Shown one piece after another: positions 36,514-46,509 of a stretch of DNA of 64,000 nt. How positions within the stretch are numbered: position 1 is the stretch's first letter; each line of letters begins with the position of its first letter. This stretch comes from Rhodoferax sp. (GTDB lineage Bacteria; Pseudomonadota; Gammaproteobacteria; Burkholderiales; Burkholderiaceae_C). The translations under genes and the position numbers were made by a program. The DNA is taken from the NCBI GenBank assembly GCA_013791765.1, contig VMTC01000123.1, positions 1 through 64,000 of the forward strand, read 5' to 3'. The notes beneath the pieces were generated by a model. It did not search any database. It saw only the letters and a program-made list of their open reading frames with translations, and was not told where the DNA came from.

Positions 36514-38175
36514 ATGGCTCAATACGTATTTTCCATGAACCACCTCGGCAAGATTGTTCCGCCGAAAAAGTTCATTCTCAAAGACATCTCCCTCAGCTTT
36601 TTCCCGGGCGCCAAAATTGGCGTGCTGGGTACCAACGGCTCCGGCAAGTCCACCCTGCTCAAGATCATGGCCGGTGTCGACAAGGAGTTCGAAGGCGAGG
36701 CCATCCCGATGGCTGGCCTGAACATCGGCTACTTGCCGCAAGAACCGCAGCTCGATCCCGAACAGACGGTGCGCGAAAGCGTTGAAGCCGGCATGGGCGA
36801 CGTGTTCAAGGCCAAGGCCCGGCTGGAAGAAATTTACGCCGCTTACGGCGACGAAGACGCCGACTTTGACGCCCTGGCCGAAGAGCAGGCCAGGATGGAA
36901 GCCATTATTGGCAGTACCGGGACCGATACCGAGCATCAGCTGGAAATTGCGGCCGACGCCCTGCGCCTGCCACCGTGGGAAGCCAAGGTCGGCTTGCTTT
37001 CCGGGGGCGAAAAGCGCCGGGTCGCCTTGTGCCGTCTGCTGCTGTCCAAGCCCGACATGTTGCTGCTTGACGAACCCACCAACCACCTGGACGCCGAATC
37101 GGTGGACTGGTTGGAACAGTTTTTGAAGCGCTACCCCGGCACCGTGGTGGCCATCACCCATGACCGTTACTTTCTGGACAACGCCGCCGAGTGGATTCTT
37201 GAGCTCGACCGGGGCGCGGGTATGCCTTACAAGGGCAACTACAGCGCGTGGCTGGAACAAAAGCAGGCGCGGCTGGAGCAGGAGCAAAAAGGCGAAGAGT
37301 CCCGCGCCAAAGCGCTCAAGAAAGAGCTTGAATGGTCACGCCAGAACCCCAAGGCACGCCAAGCCAAGAGCAAGGCCCGTTTGGCCCGCTTTGAAGAACT
37401 GTCCGACTTTGAATACCAGAAGCGCAACGAAACCAACGAAATTTTTATTCCCGTGGCTGATCGGCTCGGCAATGAAGTGATCGAATTTATCAACGTCAGC
37501 AAGTCCTTTGGCGACCGCATGCTGATTGACAACCTGAGCTTCAAGGTGCCCGCTGGTGCCATCGTCGGCATCATTGGCCCCAACGGCGCCGGTAAGTCGA
37601 CCTTGTTCCGCATGATTGCGGGCAAGGAAAAGCCCGACACTGGCGAGGTCAAAATTGGCGCTACCGTCAAAATGGCGTTTGTGGACCAGAGTCGTGACGA
37701 CCTGGCCAATGAAAAGACCGTTTGGGAAGACGTCTCGGGCGGCCTCGATATTTTGAATATCGGAAAGTTTCAGATGGCCAGCCGCGCTTATTGCGGGCGC
37801 TTCAACTTCAATGGCGCGGATCAGCAAAAACGCGTCGGCACCTTGTCAGGTGGCGAACGCGGGCGTTTGCATCTGGCCAAAACGCTGATTGCCGGTGGCA
37901 ATGTGTTGATGCTCGATGAACCGTCCAACGACCTGGATGTTGAAACCTTGCGGGCGCTGGAAGATGCCTTGCTGGAGTTTGCCGGTTCCCTCATGGTTAT
38001 CAGCCATGACCGCTGGTTCCTGGACCGGATTGCCACGCACATCCTGGCGTGTGAGGGTGACAGCCAGTGGACCTTCTTTGATGGCAACTACCAAGAGTAT
38101 GAAGCGGACAAGCGCAAGCGCCTCGGTGAAGAAGGCGCCAAACCGCATCGCATGCGGTTCAAAGCCCTCAAATAA
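36514..38175 (+). CDS. ettA: Energy-dependent translational throttle EttA (ABC-F)
   Basis: EttA is a ribosome-bound ABC-F ATPase that gates the first elongation step according to the ATP/ADP ratio. The 553-residue protein has two ABC domains, each with Walker A (GTNGSGKST; GPNGAGKST), signature (LLSGGEKRRVALCRLL; TLSGGERGRLHLAKTL) and Walker B (LLLDEPTNHLDAESVDW; LMLDEPSNDLDVETL). The start MAQYVFSMNHLGKIVPPKK, the arm region and the P-site tRNA-interaction linker (about 245-315) match EttA rather than Uup. It is convergent with rquA, with a shared hairpin terminator. Confidence 0.94.
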   Translation: MAQYVFSMNHLGKIVPPKKFILKDISLSFFPGAKIGVLGTNGSGKSTLLKIMAGVDKEFEGEAIPMAGLNIGYLPQEPQLDPEQTVRESVEAGMGDVFKAKARLEEIYAAYGDEDADFDALAEEQARMEAIIGSTGTDTEHQLEIAADALRLPPWEAKVGLLSGGEKRRVALCRLLLSKPDMLLLDEPTNHLDAESVDWLEQFLKRYPGTVVAITHDRYFLDNAAEWILELDRGAGMPYKGNYSAWLEQKQARLEQEQKGEESRAKALKKELEWSRQNPKARQAKSKARLARFEELSDFEYQKRNETNEIFIPVADRLGNEVIEFINVSKSFGDRMLIDNLSFKVPAGAIVGIIGPNGAGKSTLFRMIAGKEKPDTGEVKIGATVKMAFVDQSRDDLANEKTVWEDVSGGLDILNIGKFQMASRAYCGRFNFNGADQQKRVGTLSGGERGRLHLAKTLIAGGNVLMLDEPSNDLDVETLRALEDALLEFAGSLMVISHDRWFLDRIATHILACEGDSQWTFFDGNYQEYEADKRKRLGEEGAKPHRMRFKALK

Positions 38176-38196
38176 GCGCTGGCGCTGTGGAGCGCA

Positions 38197-38225
38197 CCAA
38201 AAACCTCAAGGCTTGGGGTTTTTGG
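38197..38225. terminator. Bidirectional hairpin between ettA and rquA
   Basis: CCAAAAACC-T-CAAG-G-CTTG-G-GGTTTTTGG forms a long stem with A- and T-rich arms, 21 bp after the ettA stop. The rquA stop codon (38206-38208) lies within it. It should end transcription from both sides. Confidence 0.7.
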
Positions 38226-39006
38226 TGGCGGTGACGATCTGAAAGTTGCCAAAGAAAACCGTGCGGCGCTCGACGCTGAAGCCGCCCATGGCTTCGAGCT
38301 GTTTCAACGGGTCGTGTGAATCCCACAGAGCCAGGCCCAGCGGCTCGAACACCTTGAAGTAAGTCCAGCTCAGCGCGCGCAAGACCCACAGGTCAGGCCG
38401 GTGGAATTCGGCCAGGTACAGCTTGCCGCCTGGGGTTAGCACGCGCATGGCTTCGCTCAGGGCCACACTCTTGAGCTCATGGGGTAACTCGTGCAGCAAG
38501 AAAAAGATCACATTGGCGTCTACTGACTCGTCTGCCTGCTTCATGGCCGTGGCGTTTTCCTGCAAAAATTCAAGTTTGCCAGCGAATTCAGGCAGCTTGC
38601 TGTTCGCGTGCACCAGTTCGTTCTTGATGATGTCAGCGATCAGCACACGTTTGGCGCCCGATTCGACCGCGGCCTTGACGACGCGTGGAATGACGTTGCC
38701 AAAAGCGCAGGATGTAATCAAGACTTTTTTGCCACGCAGGTTGGTGCGGCCCAAGCCGCTGGTAATGGCAGACACCAACCGGTCGTATTGAAACAGCAGG
38801 ATGGCGGCGATAACCGGCTGAAAATCGATCAGCTTGATCAGCCGCATATTCGAGTAAAGCGGGTAGACGTGGGCCGCATCGTCTTGCAGATTGCCCATGG
38901 CGCCGCGCACGATCAGGGTGCCACGCGTGAGCGCGAAGAAGAAGAGGGCGGTGCTGGAAAGAACGACAAACACGCCAATAAATGCATACAAGAACCAGTC
39001 AGACAT
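38206..39006 (-). CDS. rquA: Rhodoquinone biosynthesis protein RquA
   Basis: RquA turns ubiquinone into rhodoquinone, the low-potential quinone used with fumarate reductase in anaerobic respiration. It is a methyltransferase-fold protein that uses S-adenosylmethionine unusually, as amino donor. The 266-residue product has a hydrophobic N-terminal helix (residues about 5-27), then FQPVIAAILLFQYDRLVSAI. In place of the class I methyltransferase GxGxG loop it has KVLITSCAFGNVIPRVV, a characteristic RquA change. NVIFFLLHELPHELK and LTPGGKLYLAEFHRPD complete the fold. A UbiE-like or general methyltransferase is the alternative, but the SCAFGN motif favours RquA. Quinone genes are not adjacent. Confidence 0.85.
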   Translation of the reverse strand: MSDWFLYAFIGVFVVLSSTALFFFALTRGTLIVRGAMGNLQDDAAHVYPLYSNMRLIKLIDFQPVIAAILLFQYDRLVSAITSGLGRTNLRGKKVLITSCAFGNVIPRVVKAAVESGAKRVLIADIIKNELVHANSKLPEFAGKLEFLQENATAMKQADESVDANVIFFLLHELPHELKSVALSEAMRVLTPGGKLYLAEFHRPDLWVLRALSWTYFKVFEPLGLALWDSHDPLKQLEAMGGFSVERRTVFFGNFQIVTATKNPKP

Positions 39007-39174
39007 TGCTTTCCTTAGAGAGTCAAGAACATGGTTTGATCTTAACTGACGGGTTTACCCTGACCCCCCATGGAAGATTGACCTCGCTCAATAGATTGAC
39101 GTTCAAGCGCTGACAAATCTCCCCTATACCCACCGTAGGCAGCAGGACCGCTTTGGCAGGCCACGCAGGTGAAA

Positions 39175-40005
39175 TTACTTTGCAGCCAGTTTGCTTGCCA
39201 ATTGACTGAGCGCCCGGTAGGCCTCGCCTGCCGTGGCGTCCCATTGCGCGACCGCATCGCCCTGGCGCTGCACCAGCGCGGTGTCGCCCCGGGCGGCCGG
39301 GCCGGTCAGGGCGCTAGCGGGGCCAAGTGCCAGCAGGTTGTCAACCGCGTTATGCAATAAGGTGGCATTGAGTTGCGCTGCCATAGCGGCGGACATGCCG
39401 CTGCCCTGCCATAACTGCTGCGCCAGGTCTTGCAGCACGGGCAGGAAATTGGTGGCAAAAACGGCGCCCGCGTGATACAGCAACTTATGTTCGGCTGCCA
39501 GCCCAAAGCAGCGGGCGCCCAGGGATTCAAAGGCCGGCTGCAGCGCGGTGACTGCGAGCGGGTCGCCTTCCAGAGCGCAGGGCGTGCCGGCCAATTGCTG
39601 CAGCGCCAGCTCAGGGTTGGCGAAACTGAGCAAGCAGTGCGCGCTTGCCAGCTGCCAGCCCAGTGCGCGCAAGGGTTCCATCTCGGCACTGGCGAGTGCG
39701 CCGCTGCAGTGAAAGGTAAGGGTGGCGCGCTTTGCAAGATGGGGTGACTTTGCCAAAGCTTTCGCCAGTGCTGCGGCAGTGGATGCAATCTCGCTGTCGG
39801 GCACCGCCAGCATCCACACGTCAGCCGGGCGCATCTGCGCCATCTCAGTCACCGCGCGACCGGCTCCGATGAAGGCTACCGCCTGCTCGGCTGACGCCAA
39901 CGAGCGCGTCAACACATCCTGCACACAGAAAGCGCCGCTGCTGTGCCAGGCACGGCCCAGTGCCCTGCCTACCCGACCGGCGCCGATGAGGTTGATGGTT
40001 GTCAT
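39175..40005 (-). CDS. Rossmann-like/DUF2520 domain protein
   Basis: The 276-residue protein has an N-terminal NAD(P)-binding fold (INLIGAGRVGRALGRAW) and a C-terminal DUF2520 helical domain (CLLSFANPELALQQLAGTPC, HKLLYHAGAVFATNFLPVL). The pair resembles ketopantoate- and 6-phosphogluconate-type dehydrogenases. A reductase role is likely but the substrate is unknown. The frame also allows ATG 40017; ATG 40005 is preferred because it places the dinucleotide motif near the N-terminus as in homologues. A strong terminator lies just upstream, so it probably has its own promoter. Confidence 0.82.
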   Translation of the reverse strand: MTTINLIGAGRVGRALGRAWHSSGAFCVQDVLTRSLASAEQAVAFIGAGRAVTEMAQMRPADVWMLAVPDSEIASTAAALAKALAKSPHLAKRATLTFHCSGALASAEMEPLRALGWQLASAHCLLSFANPELALQQLAGTPCALEGDPLAVTALQPAFESLGARCFGLAAEHKLLYHAGAVFATNFLPVLQDLAQQLWQGSGMSAAMAAQLNATLLHNAVDNLLALGPASALTGPAARGDTALVQRQGDAVAQWDATAGEAYRALSQLASKLAAK

Positions 40006-40022
40006 TCTGTCAATCAAAGCAC

Positions 40023-40075
40023 TATAAAAAAAATAGCTGCTCGCTCCCGTTCTACGCGGGCTAAGCAGCTATTTT
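40023..40075 (-). terminator. Strong intrinsic terminator after the aminotransferase gene
   Basis: On the minus strand AAAATAGCTGCT pairs with AGCAGCTATTTT over a 12-bp stem, and a run of eight T follows. The loop includes CCCG and CGGG, which can pair further. It lies 20 bp after the aminotransferase stop and ends that transcript. The outer arms resemble the ATAGCT ends of the dispersed repeats. Confidence 0.8.
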
Positions 40076-40095
40076 GTCTAAAGTTTTGGCTAAAC

Positions 40096-41292
40096 TCAGA
40101 TCACCTTGGCAATCGAAGCGCAGACGTGGTCAATGTTTTTGCTGTTGAGTGCTGCCACACACATGCGCCCGGTGTCGGTGCCATAGACGCCAAATTCATT
40201 GCGCAGGCGCACCATCTGGTCTTTGGTGAGACCGGAGTAGCTGAACATGCCAATCTGGTTGGTGATGAAGCTCATGTCTTGTACGATGCCGGCTGCTTTC
40301 AGGCCGTCGACCAGTTTTTGGCGCATGGCCTTGATGCGCACGCGCATCTCGCCCAGCTCTTTTTCCCACAGCGCGCGCAGTTCCGGCTTGCTGAGTACGG
40401 CGGTCACGATGGCGCCACCGTGGGTTGGCGGGTTGCTGTAATTGGTGCGAATCACGACCTTGAGCTGACTCAGCACGCGGTTGGCCTCTTCCTTGTTTTC
40501 GCAGACCACCGACAGGGCCCCCACGCGCTCGCCGTACAGGCTGAAGCTCTTTGAAAAGGAGGTGGCGACAAAAAACAACAGGCCAGCGGCGACGAATTTA
40601 CCGATGACCGCGCCGTCTTCTTCAAGGCCATAACCAAAGCCCTGGTACGCCATGTCAAGAAAAGGCACCAGGTTTTTGGCCTTGACGACGGCAATCACCT
40701 GGTCCCACTGGGCCGGCGTGATGTCGTAGCCGGTCGGGTTGTGGCAGCAGGCGTGCAGCACCACCACGGTGCCGGCAGCGGTGGCGTTCAGGTCGGCCAG
40801 CATGCCGGCAAAGTCAATGCCGCGTGTGGCGGCATCGTAGTAGCGGTAGGACTCCACAGTGAACCCGGCATTGGTGAACAGCGCGCGGTGGTTCTCCCAG
40901 CTCGGGTCGCTGATCAACACCTTGGCGTCAGGGTTGAGCTTTTTCAAAAAATCAGCGCCCACCTTGAGGCCACCGGTGCCGCCCAGCGCCTGGATGGTGG
41001 CAATGCGCCCACTTGTGACCGGCTCGCTGTCAGCGCCAAACACCAGGGCCTTGACCGCGGCGTCGTAAGCCGCAATGCCGTCAATTGGCAGGTAGCCGTG
41101 CGGCTTGGGCGCCTCCATCATGGCTTTCTCGGCGGCCAGCACACAGGCAAGCAGCGGCAGTTTGCCGTTGTCGTCAAAGTACACGCCCACGCCCAAGTTG
41201 ACCTTGGCCGGGTTGGTGTCGGCATTGAATTGTTCGTTAAGACCCAGAATCGGGTCGCGCGGGGCCATTTCGACAGCGGAGAAGAGTGACAT
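40096..41292 (-). CDS. tyrB: Aromatic/aspartate aminotransferase (class I)
   Basis: The enzyme moves amino groups between aromatic amino acids or aspartate and 2-oxoglutarate, using pyridoxal phosphate. The 398-residue product shows the class I gamma-subfamily marks of AspC/TyrB: AVEMAPRDPILGLNEQFNAD at the start, NLGVGVYFDDNGKLPLL, HACCHNPTGYD, the PLP lysine in SFSKSFSLYGERVGAL, and NYSNPPTHGGAIV. AGGAA seven bases before ATG 41292 supports the start. TyrB and AspC cannot be separated with confidence by eye. It is divergent from uvrB. Confidence 0.88.
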   Translation of the reverse strand: MSLFSAVEMAPRDPILGLNEQFNADTNPAKVNLGVGVYFDDNGKLPLLACVLAAEKAMMEAPKPHGYLPIDGIAAYDAAVKALVFGADSEPVTSGRIATIQALGGTGGLKVGADFLKKLNPDAKVLISDPSWENHRALFTNAGFTVESYRYYDAATRGIDFAGMLADLNATAAGTVVVLHACCHNPTGYDITPAQWDQVIAVVKAKNLVPFLDMAYQGFGYGLEEDGAVIGKFVAAGLLFFVATSFSKSFSLYGERVGALSVVCENKEEANRVLSQLKVVIRTNYSNPPTHGGAIVTAVLSKPELRALWEKELGEMRVRIKAMRQKLVDGLKAAGIVQDMSFITNQIGMFSYSGLTKDQMVRLRNEFGVYGTDTGRMCVAALNSKNIDHVCASIAKVI

Positions 41293-41497
41293 GACAAGTT
41301 CCTGTTGAGAGTGGGTGATGGGGAGAAATCGACGAAAAGGAAGAGTGCAATTCTGGTTTACCCGCATTTTACAGATGGTTTTTCCGACGCCAGGGGCGCA
41401 TGACGGCCGCTGCAAGCCCGCCGTGGCGGCCTGGTCTGAACGTTTGGCGCCGATTGGATACCATGCTCGGTTAACCAGCCTGCCAAAACCCTACGCC

Positions 41498-43630
41498 ATG
41501 TCCGCACCCACCCCGATTGCTCTCGCTGCTGCTGATGACTCTGACTCGTCTCGCCCCGGCATCTTTGTGCGTTATCCCAACTCACCATTCGAGCTGTACC
41601 AGCCCTATCCGCCCGCTGGCGACCAGCCCGAGGCGATCAACCAGTTGGTTGAAGGGGTGAACGATGGCGAGGTGTTTCAAATATTGCTGGGGGTCACGGG
41701 CTCGGGCAAGACCTTCACCATGGCCAATGTCATTGCCCGTCTTGGGCGGCCCGCTATCGTGTTTGCGCCCAACAAGACGTTGGCGGCCCAGCTGTACAGC
41801 GAATTCCGCGAGTTCTTCCCGAAAAATGCGGTCGAGTATTTCGTCAGCTATTACGACTACTACCAGCCCGAGGCCTACGTGCCGCAACGTGATTTGTTCA
41901 TCGAAAAAGACTCGGCGATCAACGAGCACATCGAGCAAATGCGCCTCTCGTGTACCAAAAGCGTGCTGGAGCGCCGTGACGTGGTCATCGTGGCCACGGT
42001 GTCCGCCATCTACGGCATTGGCCAGCCCGAGGCTTATCACAAGATGGTGATGACGCTGCGCGCGGGCGACAAGCTGGGCCAGCGCGACATGATTGCGCAG
42101 CTGGTGCGCATGCAATACCAGCGTAACGACGTTGATTTTTCGCGTGGTGCGTTTCGTGTACGAGGCGACACCATCGACATTTTTCCGGCTGAGCATTCCG
42201 AGATGGCAATCCGCGTCGAGCTGTTTGACGACGAGATCGAGTCGCTGCAACTGTTTGACCCACTCACCGGGCGCATCCGCCAAAAGATTCCGCGCTTCAC
42301 CGTCTACCCCAGCAGCCATTATGTGACGCCGCGCGAGCAGGTGTTGTCAGCGGTGGAAGCGATCAAGATCGAGCTGGCTGATCGCATTAAGGAGTTCGTC
42401 GGCCAGGGCAAACTGGTCGAAGCCCAGCGTCTTGAGCAGCGTACCCGCTTCGATTTGGAAATGCTCAGCGAGGTGGGGCACTGCAAGGGCATCGAGAACT
42501 ATTCGCGCCATCTGAGCGGCTCGGCCCCCGGCGAGCCGCCGGCCACCTTGACCGATTACCTACCCAAGGACGCGCTGATGTTTCTGGACGAGTCGCACGT
42601 CTTGATCGGCCAGTTTGGTGCCATGTACAACGGCGACCGCTCGCGCAAGACCACGCTGGTCGAGTACGGCTTCAGGCTGCCCAGCGCCCTGGACAACCGG
42701 CCACTCAAATTTGAAGAGTTTGAAGCCCGCATGCGCCAGGCGATTTTTGTCTCGGCAACGCCTGCCCAGTGGGAAAAGGAGCACGCCGGCAAGGTCGTGG
42801 AGCAATTGGTGCGCCCAACTGGCCTGGTGGATCCCGAGGTGGAGGTACGCCCTGCGGTAAACCAGGTTGACGATGTGCTGCAGGAGATTCGCATTCGCGT
42901 CGAAAAGCACGAGCGCGTGCTGATCACAACGCTGACCAAGCGCATGGCCGAGCAGCTGACCGACTATCTGAGTGACAACGGTGTCAAGGTGCGTTACCTG
43001 CACAGCGACATCGACACGGTGGAGCGGGTCGAAATTTTGCGGGATCTGCGCCTGGGCGCTTTCGACGTGTTGGTCGGCATCAACTTGCTGCGTGAAGGGC
43101 TGGACATACCCGAGGTGTCGCTGGTGGCGATTCTGGACGCCGACAAGGAAGGCTTTTTGCGCTCCGAGCGCTCGCTGATCCAGACCATTGGCCGGGCTGC
43201 GCGCAACCTGGAGGGGCGCGCGATCTTGTACGCCGATAAGGTGACCGAGTCGATGAAGAAGGCCATGGGTGAGACCGAACGGCGCCGCGTGAAGCAGGTG
43301 GCACATAACCTGGCCCAAGGCATCACGCCGCGCTCAATCGTCAAACAGGTGAAGGATCTGATTGACGGCGTCTACAGCGAGAAGGCTGGCAAAGAGGCAG
43401 AAAAGCTGGAACGCGACGCGATGCAGCGCGCGCAGGTGGAAGACATGAGCGAGAAGGATATTTCTCGCGAGATCAAGCGGCTGGAAAAGCTCATGATGGA
43501 GCACGCCCGCAACCTGGAGTTTGAGAAGGCCGCGCGGGTGCGCGATCAACTGGGAATCTTGAAGGAACAGGCCTTTGGTGCTGCGGGGAGCGACAACGTG
43601 GTCGCCATTACTGCAGGCTCTAAAGGTTGA
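41498..43630 (+). CDS. uvrB: UvrABC excision nuclease subunit B
   Basis: UvrB verifies DNA damage and loads UvrC in nucleotide excision repair. The 710-residue protein has Walker [13 protein letters not shown], the beta-hairpin region [24 protein letters not shown], the C-terminal helicase motifs ([29 protein letters not shown]) and a UVR domain ([20 protein letters not shown]). Family length is about 670; the extra residues are an N-terminal leader ([21 protein letters not shown]). The ATG at 41498 has no strong ribosome site, but the upstream extension to 41315 is not homologous. Confidence 0.95.
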   Translation: MSAPTPIALAAADDSDSSRPGIFVRYPNSPFELYQPYPPAGDQPEAINQLVEGVNDGEVFQILLGVTGSGKTFTMANVIARLGRPAIVFAPNKTLAAQLYSEFREFFPKNAVEYFVSYYDYYQPEAYVPQRDLFIEKDSAINEHIEQMRLSCTKSVLERRDVVIVATVSAIYGIGQPEAYHKMVMTLRAGDKLGQRDMIAQLVRMQYQRNDVDFSRGAFRVRGDTIDIFPAEHSEMAIRVELFDDEIESLQLFDPLTGRIRQKIPRFTVYPSSHYVTPREQVLSAVEAIKIELADRIKEFVGQGKLVEAQRLEQRTRFDLEMLSEVGHCKGIENYSRHLSGSAPGEPPATLTDYLPKDALMFLDESHVLIGQFGAMYNGDRSRKTTLVEYGFRLPSALDNRPLKFEEFEARMRQAIFVSATPAQWEKEHAGKVVEQLVRPTGLVDPEVEVRPAVNQVDDVLQEIRIRVEKHERVLITTLTKRMAEQLTDYLSDNGVKVRYLHSDIDTVERVEILRDLRLGAFDVLVGINLLREGLDIPEVSLVAILDADKEGFLRSERSLIQTIGRAARNLEGRAILYADKVTESMKKAMGETERRRVKQVAHNLAQGITPRSIVKQVKDLIDGVYSEKAGKEAEKLERDAMQRAQVEDMSEKDISREIKRLEKLMMEHARNLEFEKAARVRDQLGILKEQAFGAAGSDNVVAITAGSKG

Positions 43631-43650
43631 AAAAATACTACTCAGTCTAA

Positions 43651-43705
43651 ATACCTGAGTAAACTTTGCGGTTTAAGGGTATACTTGAGTGCGTTAGTCA
43701 ACCAA
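43651..43705 (+). promoter_or_regulatory. IscR-type binding sites and promoter upstream of iscR
   Basis: ATACTTGAGTGCGTTAGTCA at 43681 closely follows the known IscR type 1 pattern (ATAxYTGACTxxxxxAGTCRR). A second half-site, ATACCTGAGTAAA, starts at 43651. TATACT at 43680-43685 is a good -10 hexamer overlapping the main site, so binding would block the promoter. This fits feedback repression of the isc operon by [2Fe-2S]-IscR. Confidence 0.7.
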
Positions 43706-43726
43706 ACAGGATTGAAGGAGTTTGCG

Positions 43727-44263
43727 ATGCGTCTTACTACCAAAGGCCGATTTGCGGTCACGGCGATGATTGATTTGGGTTTGCGTCAGAGCAACGGCCC
43801 TGTCACCTTGGCGGCCATCAGCCAGCGCCAACAAATTTCGTTGTCTTACTTAGAACAATTGTTCGGCAAACTGCGCCGGCATGAATTGGTGGAGTCCACC
43901 CGCGGTCCGGGTGGTGGCTATACCTTGGCGCGCAATCCGGCTGAGATCACGGTGGCTGAAATCATCACCTCTGTGGACGAACCGATTGATGCCACCCACT
44001 GCGCGGGCAAAGAAAATTGCCTGGGCGAGGGCGCGCGCTGCATGACGCACGACCTCTGGGCTTCGCTGAACACCAAAATGGTGGAATTCTTGGACTCGGT
44101 GACGCTGCAGAAGCTGGTGGACGAACAGTTGGCCAAAGGGCTGAAGATTGAGGACAAACCAACGCTCAAGCGTGCCATTTCCAGCATGCCGACGATCAAG
44201 CCGATTCGCATGAACATCCCGAATTCAGTGTTTGCCTTGGGCAACACGTTCTCAAAAATCTAG
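43727..44263 (+). CDS. iscR: IscR, Fe-S cluster-sensing regulator
   Basis: IscR is an Rrf2-type regulator that binds a [2Fe-2S] cluster and adjusts Fe-S assembly genes to demand. The 178-residue product starts MRLTTKGRFAVTAMIDLGLR. It has the winged helix (SLSYLEQLFGKLRRHELVES) and the cluster Cys in HCAGKENCLGEGARCMTHDL, three Cys spaced as in IscR. AAGGAG six bases before ATG 43727 is a strong ribosome site. It is the first gene of the isc operon and its own promoter carries IscR-type sites. Confidence 0.95.
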   Translation: MRLTTKGRFAVTAMIDLGLRQSNGPVTLAAISQRQQISLSYLEQLFGKLRRHELVESTRGPGGGYTLARNPAEITVAEIITSVDEPIDATHCAGKENCLGEGARCMTHDLWASLNTKMVEFLDSVTLQKLVDEQLAKGLKIEDKPTLKRAISSMPTIKPIRMNIPNSVFALGNTFSKI

Positions 44264-44316
44264 AACCTGCCGGTCGATAATTGAGTCCTTTCAAAATAAG
44301 CAGCACCAAACCCGCC

Positions 44317-45537
44317 ATGGATACCACCCCGCATTTCCCGATTTACATGGACTACAGCGCCACCAACCCGTGCGACCAGCGCGTGGTGGACGCCCTTGTT
44401 CCCTGGCTGCGCCAGCACTTTGGCAACCCGGCCTCGCGCAGCCACGCCTGGGGCTGGGAGGCAGAAGCCGCCATTGAAAAGGCACGGGAACAAGTGGCGG
44501 CCCTAGTGGGTGCCGACCCGCGCGAGATTGTCTGGACCTCGGGTGCGACCGAGTCCAACAACCTGGCTTTGAAGGGTGCAGCGCATTTCTACCAGAGTAA
44601 AGGCAAGCACATCATCACGGTCAAGACCGAGCACAAAGCCGTGTTGGATACCTGCCGCGAGTTGGAGCGCCAGGGCTTTACCGTGACCTATCTGGATGTG
44701 CAGGAAGACGGCTTGGTCAATCTTGACGTGTTTAAGGCCGCGATCCGGCCGGACACCATCCTGGCGAGCGTCATGTTCGTCAACAATGAAATTGGCGTCA
44801 TTCAGGACATCGCCGCCATCGGCACAATTTGCCGTGAGAAAGGTATTATTTTCCATGTCGATGCAGCCCAAGCGACGGGCCGGGTTGAGTTTGACCTGAG
44901 CCAGTTGCCGGTCGATCTGATGAGCCTGACTGCGCACAAGACCTACGGCCCCAAAGGCATTGGCGCCTTGTTTGTGCGGCGCAAACCACGCATCCGCATC
45001 GAGGCGCAAATGCACGGCGGTGGTCATGAGCGCGGCATGCGCTCGGGCACCTTGCCAACGCACCAGATCGTTGGCATGGGCGAGGCCTACCGCATTGCCA
45101 AAGAAGAAATGGCGGGTGAAAACATCCGCATCAAGGCATTGCACGACCGCATGCTGGCGGGCTTGAAAGATGTCGAACAGGTGTTCATCAACGGCCACCT
45201 TGAAAAGCGGGTACCGCACAACCTCAACATGAGCTTCAACTATGTCGAGGGCGAGTCCTTGATGATGGGCATCAAGGGCCTGGCGGTGTCCAGCGGGTCT
45301 GCCTGTACATCGGCGTCTTTGGAGCCCAGTTACGTGCTACGCGCCCTGGGTCGCAGTGACGAACTGGCGCACAGCAGTCTGCGCATGACAATTGGCCGTT
45401 GGACCACCGTTGAGGAAATCGATTACGCGGTAGAGACCATTAAGGTCAATGTCGCCAAGCTGCGTGACTTGAGCCCGCTGTGGGATATGTACAAAGAGGG
45501 CATCGATATATCCACGATTCAGTGGGCGGCCCACTAA
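44317..45537 (+). CDS. iscS: Cysteine desulfurase IscS
   Basis: IscS removes sulfur from cysteine and hands it to IscU for cluster assembly and to tRNA-modifying enzymes. The 406-residue PLP enzyme shows [20 protein letters not shown], the sequence [13 protein letters not shown], the PLP lysine in [15 protein letters not shown], and the mobile-loop catalytic Cys in [19 protein letters not shown] 44317 gives the usual N-terminus, 53 bp after iscR. Confidence 0.96.
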   Translation: MDTTPHFPIYMDYSATNPCDQRVVDALVPWLRQHFGNPASRSHAWGWEAEAAIEKAREQVAALVGADPREIVWTSGATESNNLALKGAAHFYQSKGKHIITVKTEHKAVLDTCRELERQGFTVTYLDVQEDGLVNLDVFKAAIRPDTILASVMFVNNEIGVIQDIAAIGTICREKGIIFHVDAAQATGRVEFDLSQLPVDLMSLTAHKTYGPKGIGALFVRRKPRIRIEAQMHGGGHERGMRSGTLPTHQIVGMGEAYRIAKEEMAGENIRIKALHDRMLAGLKDVEQVFINGHLEKRVPHNLNMSFNYVEGESLMMGIKGLAVSSGSACTSASLEPSYVLRALGRSDELAHSSLRMTIGRWTTVEEIDYAVETIKVNVAKLRDLSPLWDMYKEGIDISTIQWAAH

Positions 45538-45625
45538 ACCGCGTCGCCGAAATGTGCCCGCCCTTTTTTGCGGCGTGACGCATTTGTGGCTTGGCGCTTC
45601 AACAAATTTAAGCAGGAAAAGCAGA

Positions 45626-46012
45626 ATGGCCTATTCAGAAAAAGTGATTGATCACTACGAGAACCCCCGTAACGTCGGCTCTTTTGACAAAGGCGATGAG
45701 TCGGTCGGCACCGGTATGGTCGGTGCCCCCGCCTGCGGTGACGTGATGAAGTTGCAGATCAAGGTGAACCATGAAACCGGCATTATTGAAGATGCCCGCT
45801 TCAAGACCTATGGCTGTGGCTCGGCCATCGCCTCGTCCTCCCTGGTGACGGAATGGGTCAAAGGCAAAACGCTGGACCAGGCCGCCGCGCTGAAGAACAG
45901 CGAGATCGCTGAAGAACTGGCCTTGCCGCCGGTCAAGATTCATTGCTCCATTCTGGCTGAGGACGCCATCAAGGCAGCGGTGGACGACTACCGTAAAAAG
46001 CACATTCAATAG
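45626..46012 (+). CDS. iscU: Fe-S cluster assembly scaffold IscU
   Basis: IscU is the scaffold on which [2Fe-2S] clusters are built. The 128-residue protein has the three cluster Cys: GAPACGDVMKLQIKV (followed by the conserved Asp), YGCGSAIASSS, and KIHCSILAEDAI. The HscA-recognition motif LPPVK precedes the last Cys. It starts MAYSEKVIDHYENPRNVGSF at 45626, after AGGA. It lies 88 bp after iscS in the operon. Confidence 0.96.
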   Translation: MAYSEKVIDHYENPRNVGSFDKGDESVGTGMVGAPACGDVMKLQIKVNHETGIIEDARFKTYGCGSAIASSSLVTEWVKGKTLDQAAALKNSEIAEELALPPVKIHCSILAEDAIKAAVDDYRKKHIQ

Positions 46013-46085
46013 CCCCTGTGACAGCCCACCGTGACGCAAAGCAAAGCGGCACTGTCCACCATTGATCATGAAACGATAAAAAATA

Positions 46086-46409
46086 ATGGCTGTAACGCTA
46101 ACTGAAGCTGCTGCCCGCCACGTCAGCCGCTATCTTGTCAAACGCGGCAAGGGTGTGGGTGTGCGCCTGGGCGTCAAGACCACGGGTTGCTCGGGCCTGG
46201 CCTACAAACTGGAGTACGTTGACGCGATTGAACCCGAAGACCTGGTGTTTGAGGGTCATGGCGTCAAGGTGCTGATTGAGCCAAAAAGTTTTGCATATCT
46301 GGACGGCACCGAGCTCGATTTTGTGCGTGAGGGTCTCAATGAAGGCTTCAAGTTCAACAACCCCCGAGAGCGTGATCGATGTGGCTGCGGCGAGTCGTTT
46401 CGGGTGTGA
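46086..46409 (+). CDS. iscA: A-type Fe-S carrier IscA
   Basis: IscA carries or matures Fe-S clusters, especially [4Fe-4S], after assembly. The 107-residue protein has the family Cys pattern: [18 protein letters not shown], and CGCGESF at the C-terminus. The [17 protein letters not shown] ending is typical of IscA. It lies between iscU (73-bp gap) and hscB (100-bp gap). Confidence 0.95.
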   Translation: MAVTLTEAAARHVSRYLVKRGKGVGVRLGVKTTGCSGLAYKLEYVDAIEPEDLVFEGHGVKVLIEPKSFAYLDGTELDFVREGLNEGFKFNNPRERDRCGCGESFRV

Positions 46410-46509
46410 TTGCGCTTGCAGATCAATACGATATGTTGTTGCTTCGCCTTGCCGTACGTCCGTACTGTCTACGGCTTTGCGCCTAATCTCGTTTTGATCT
46501 GAAAGCGCA

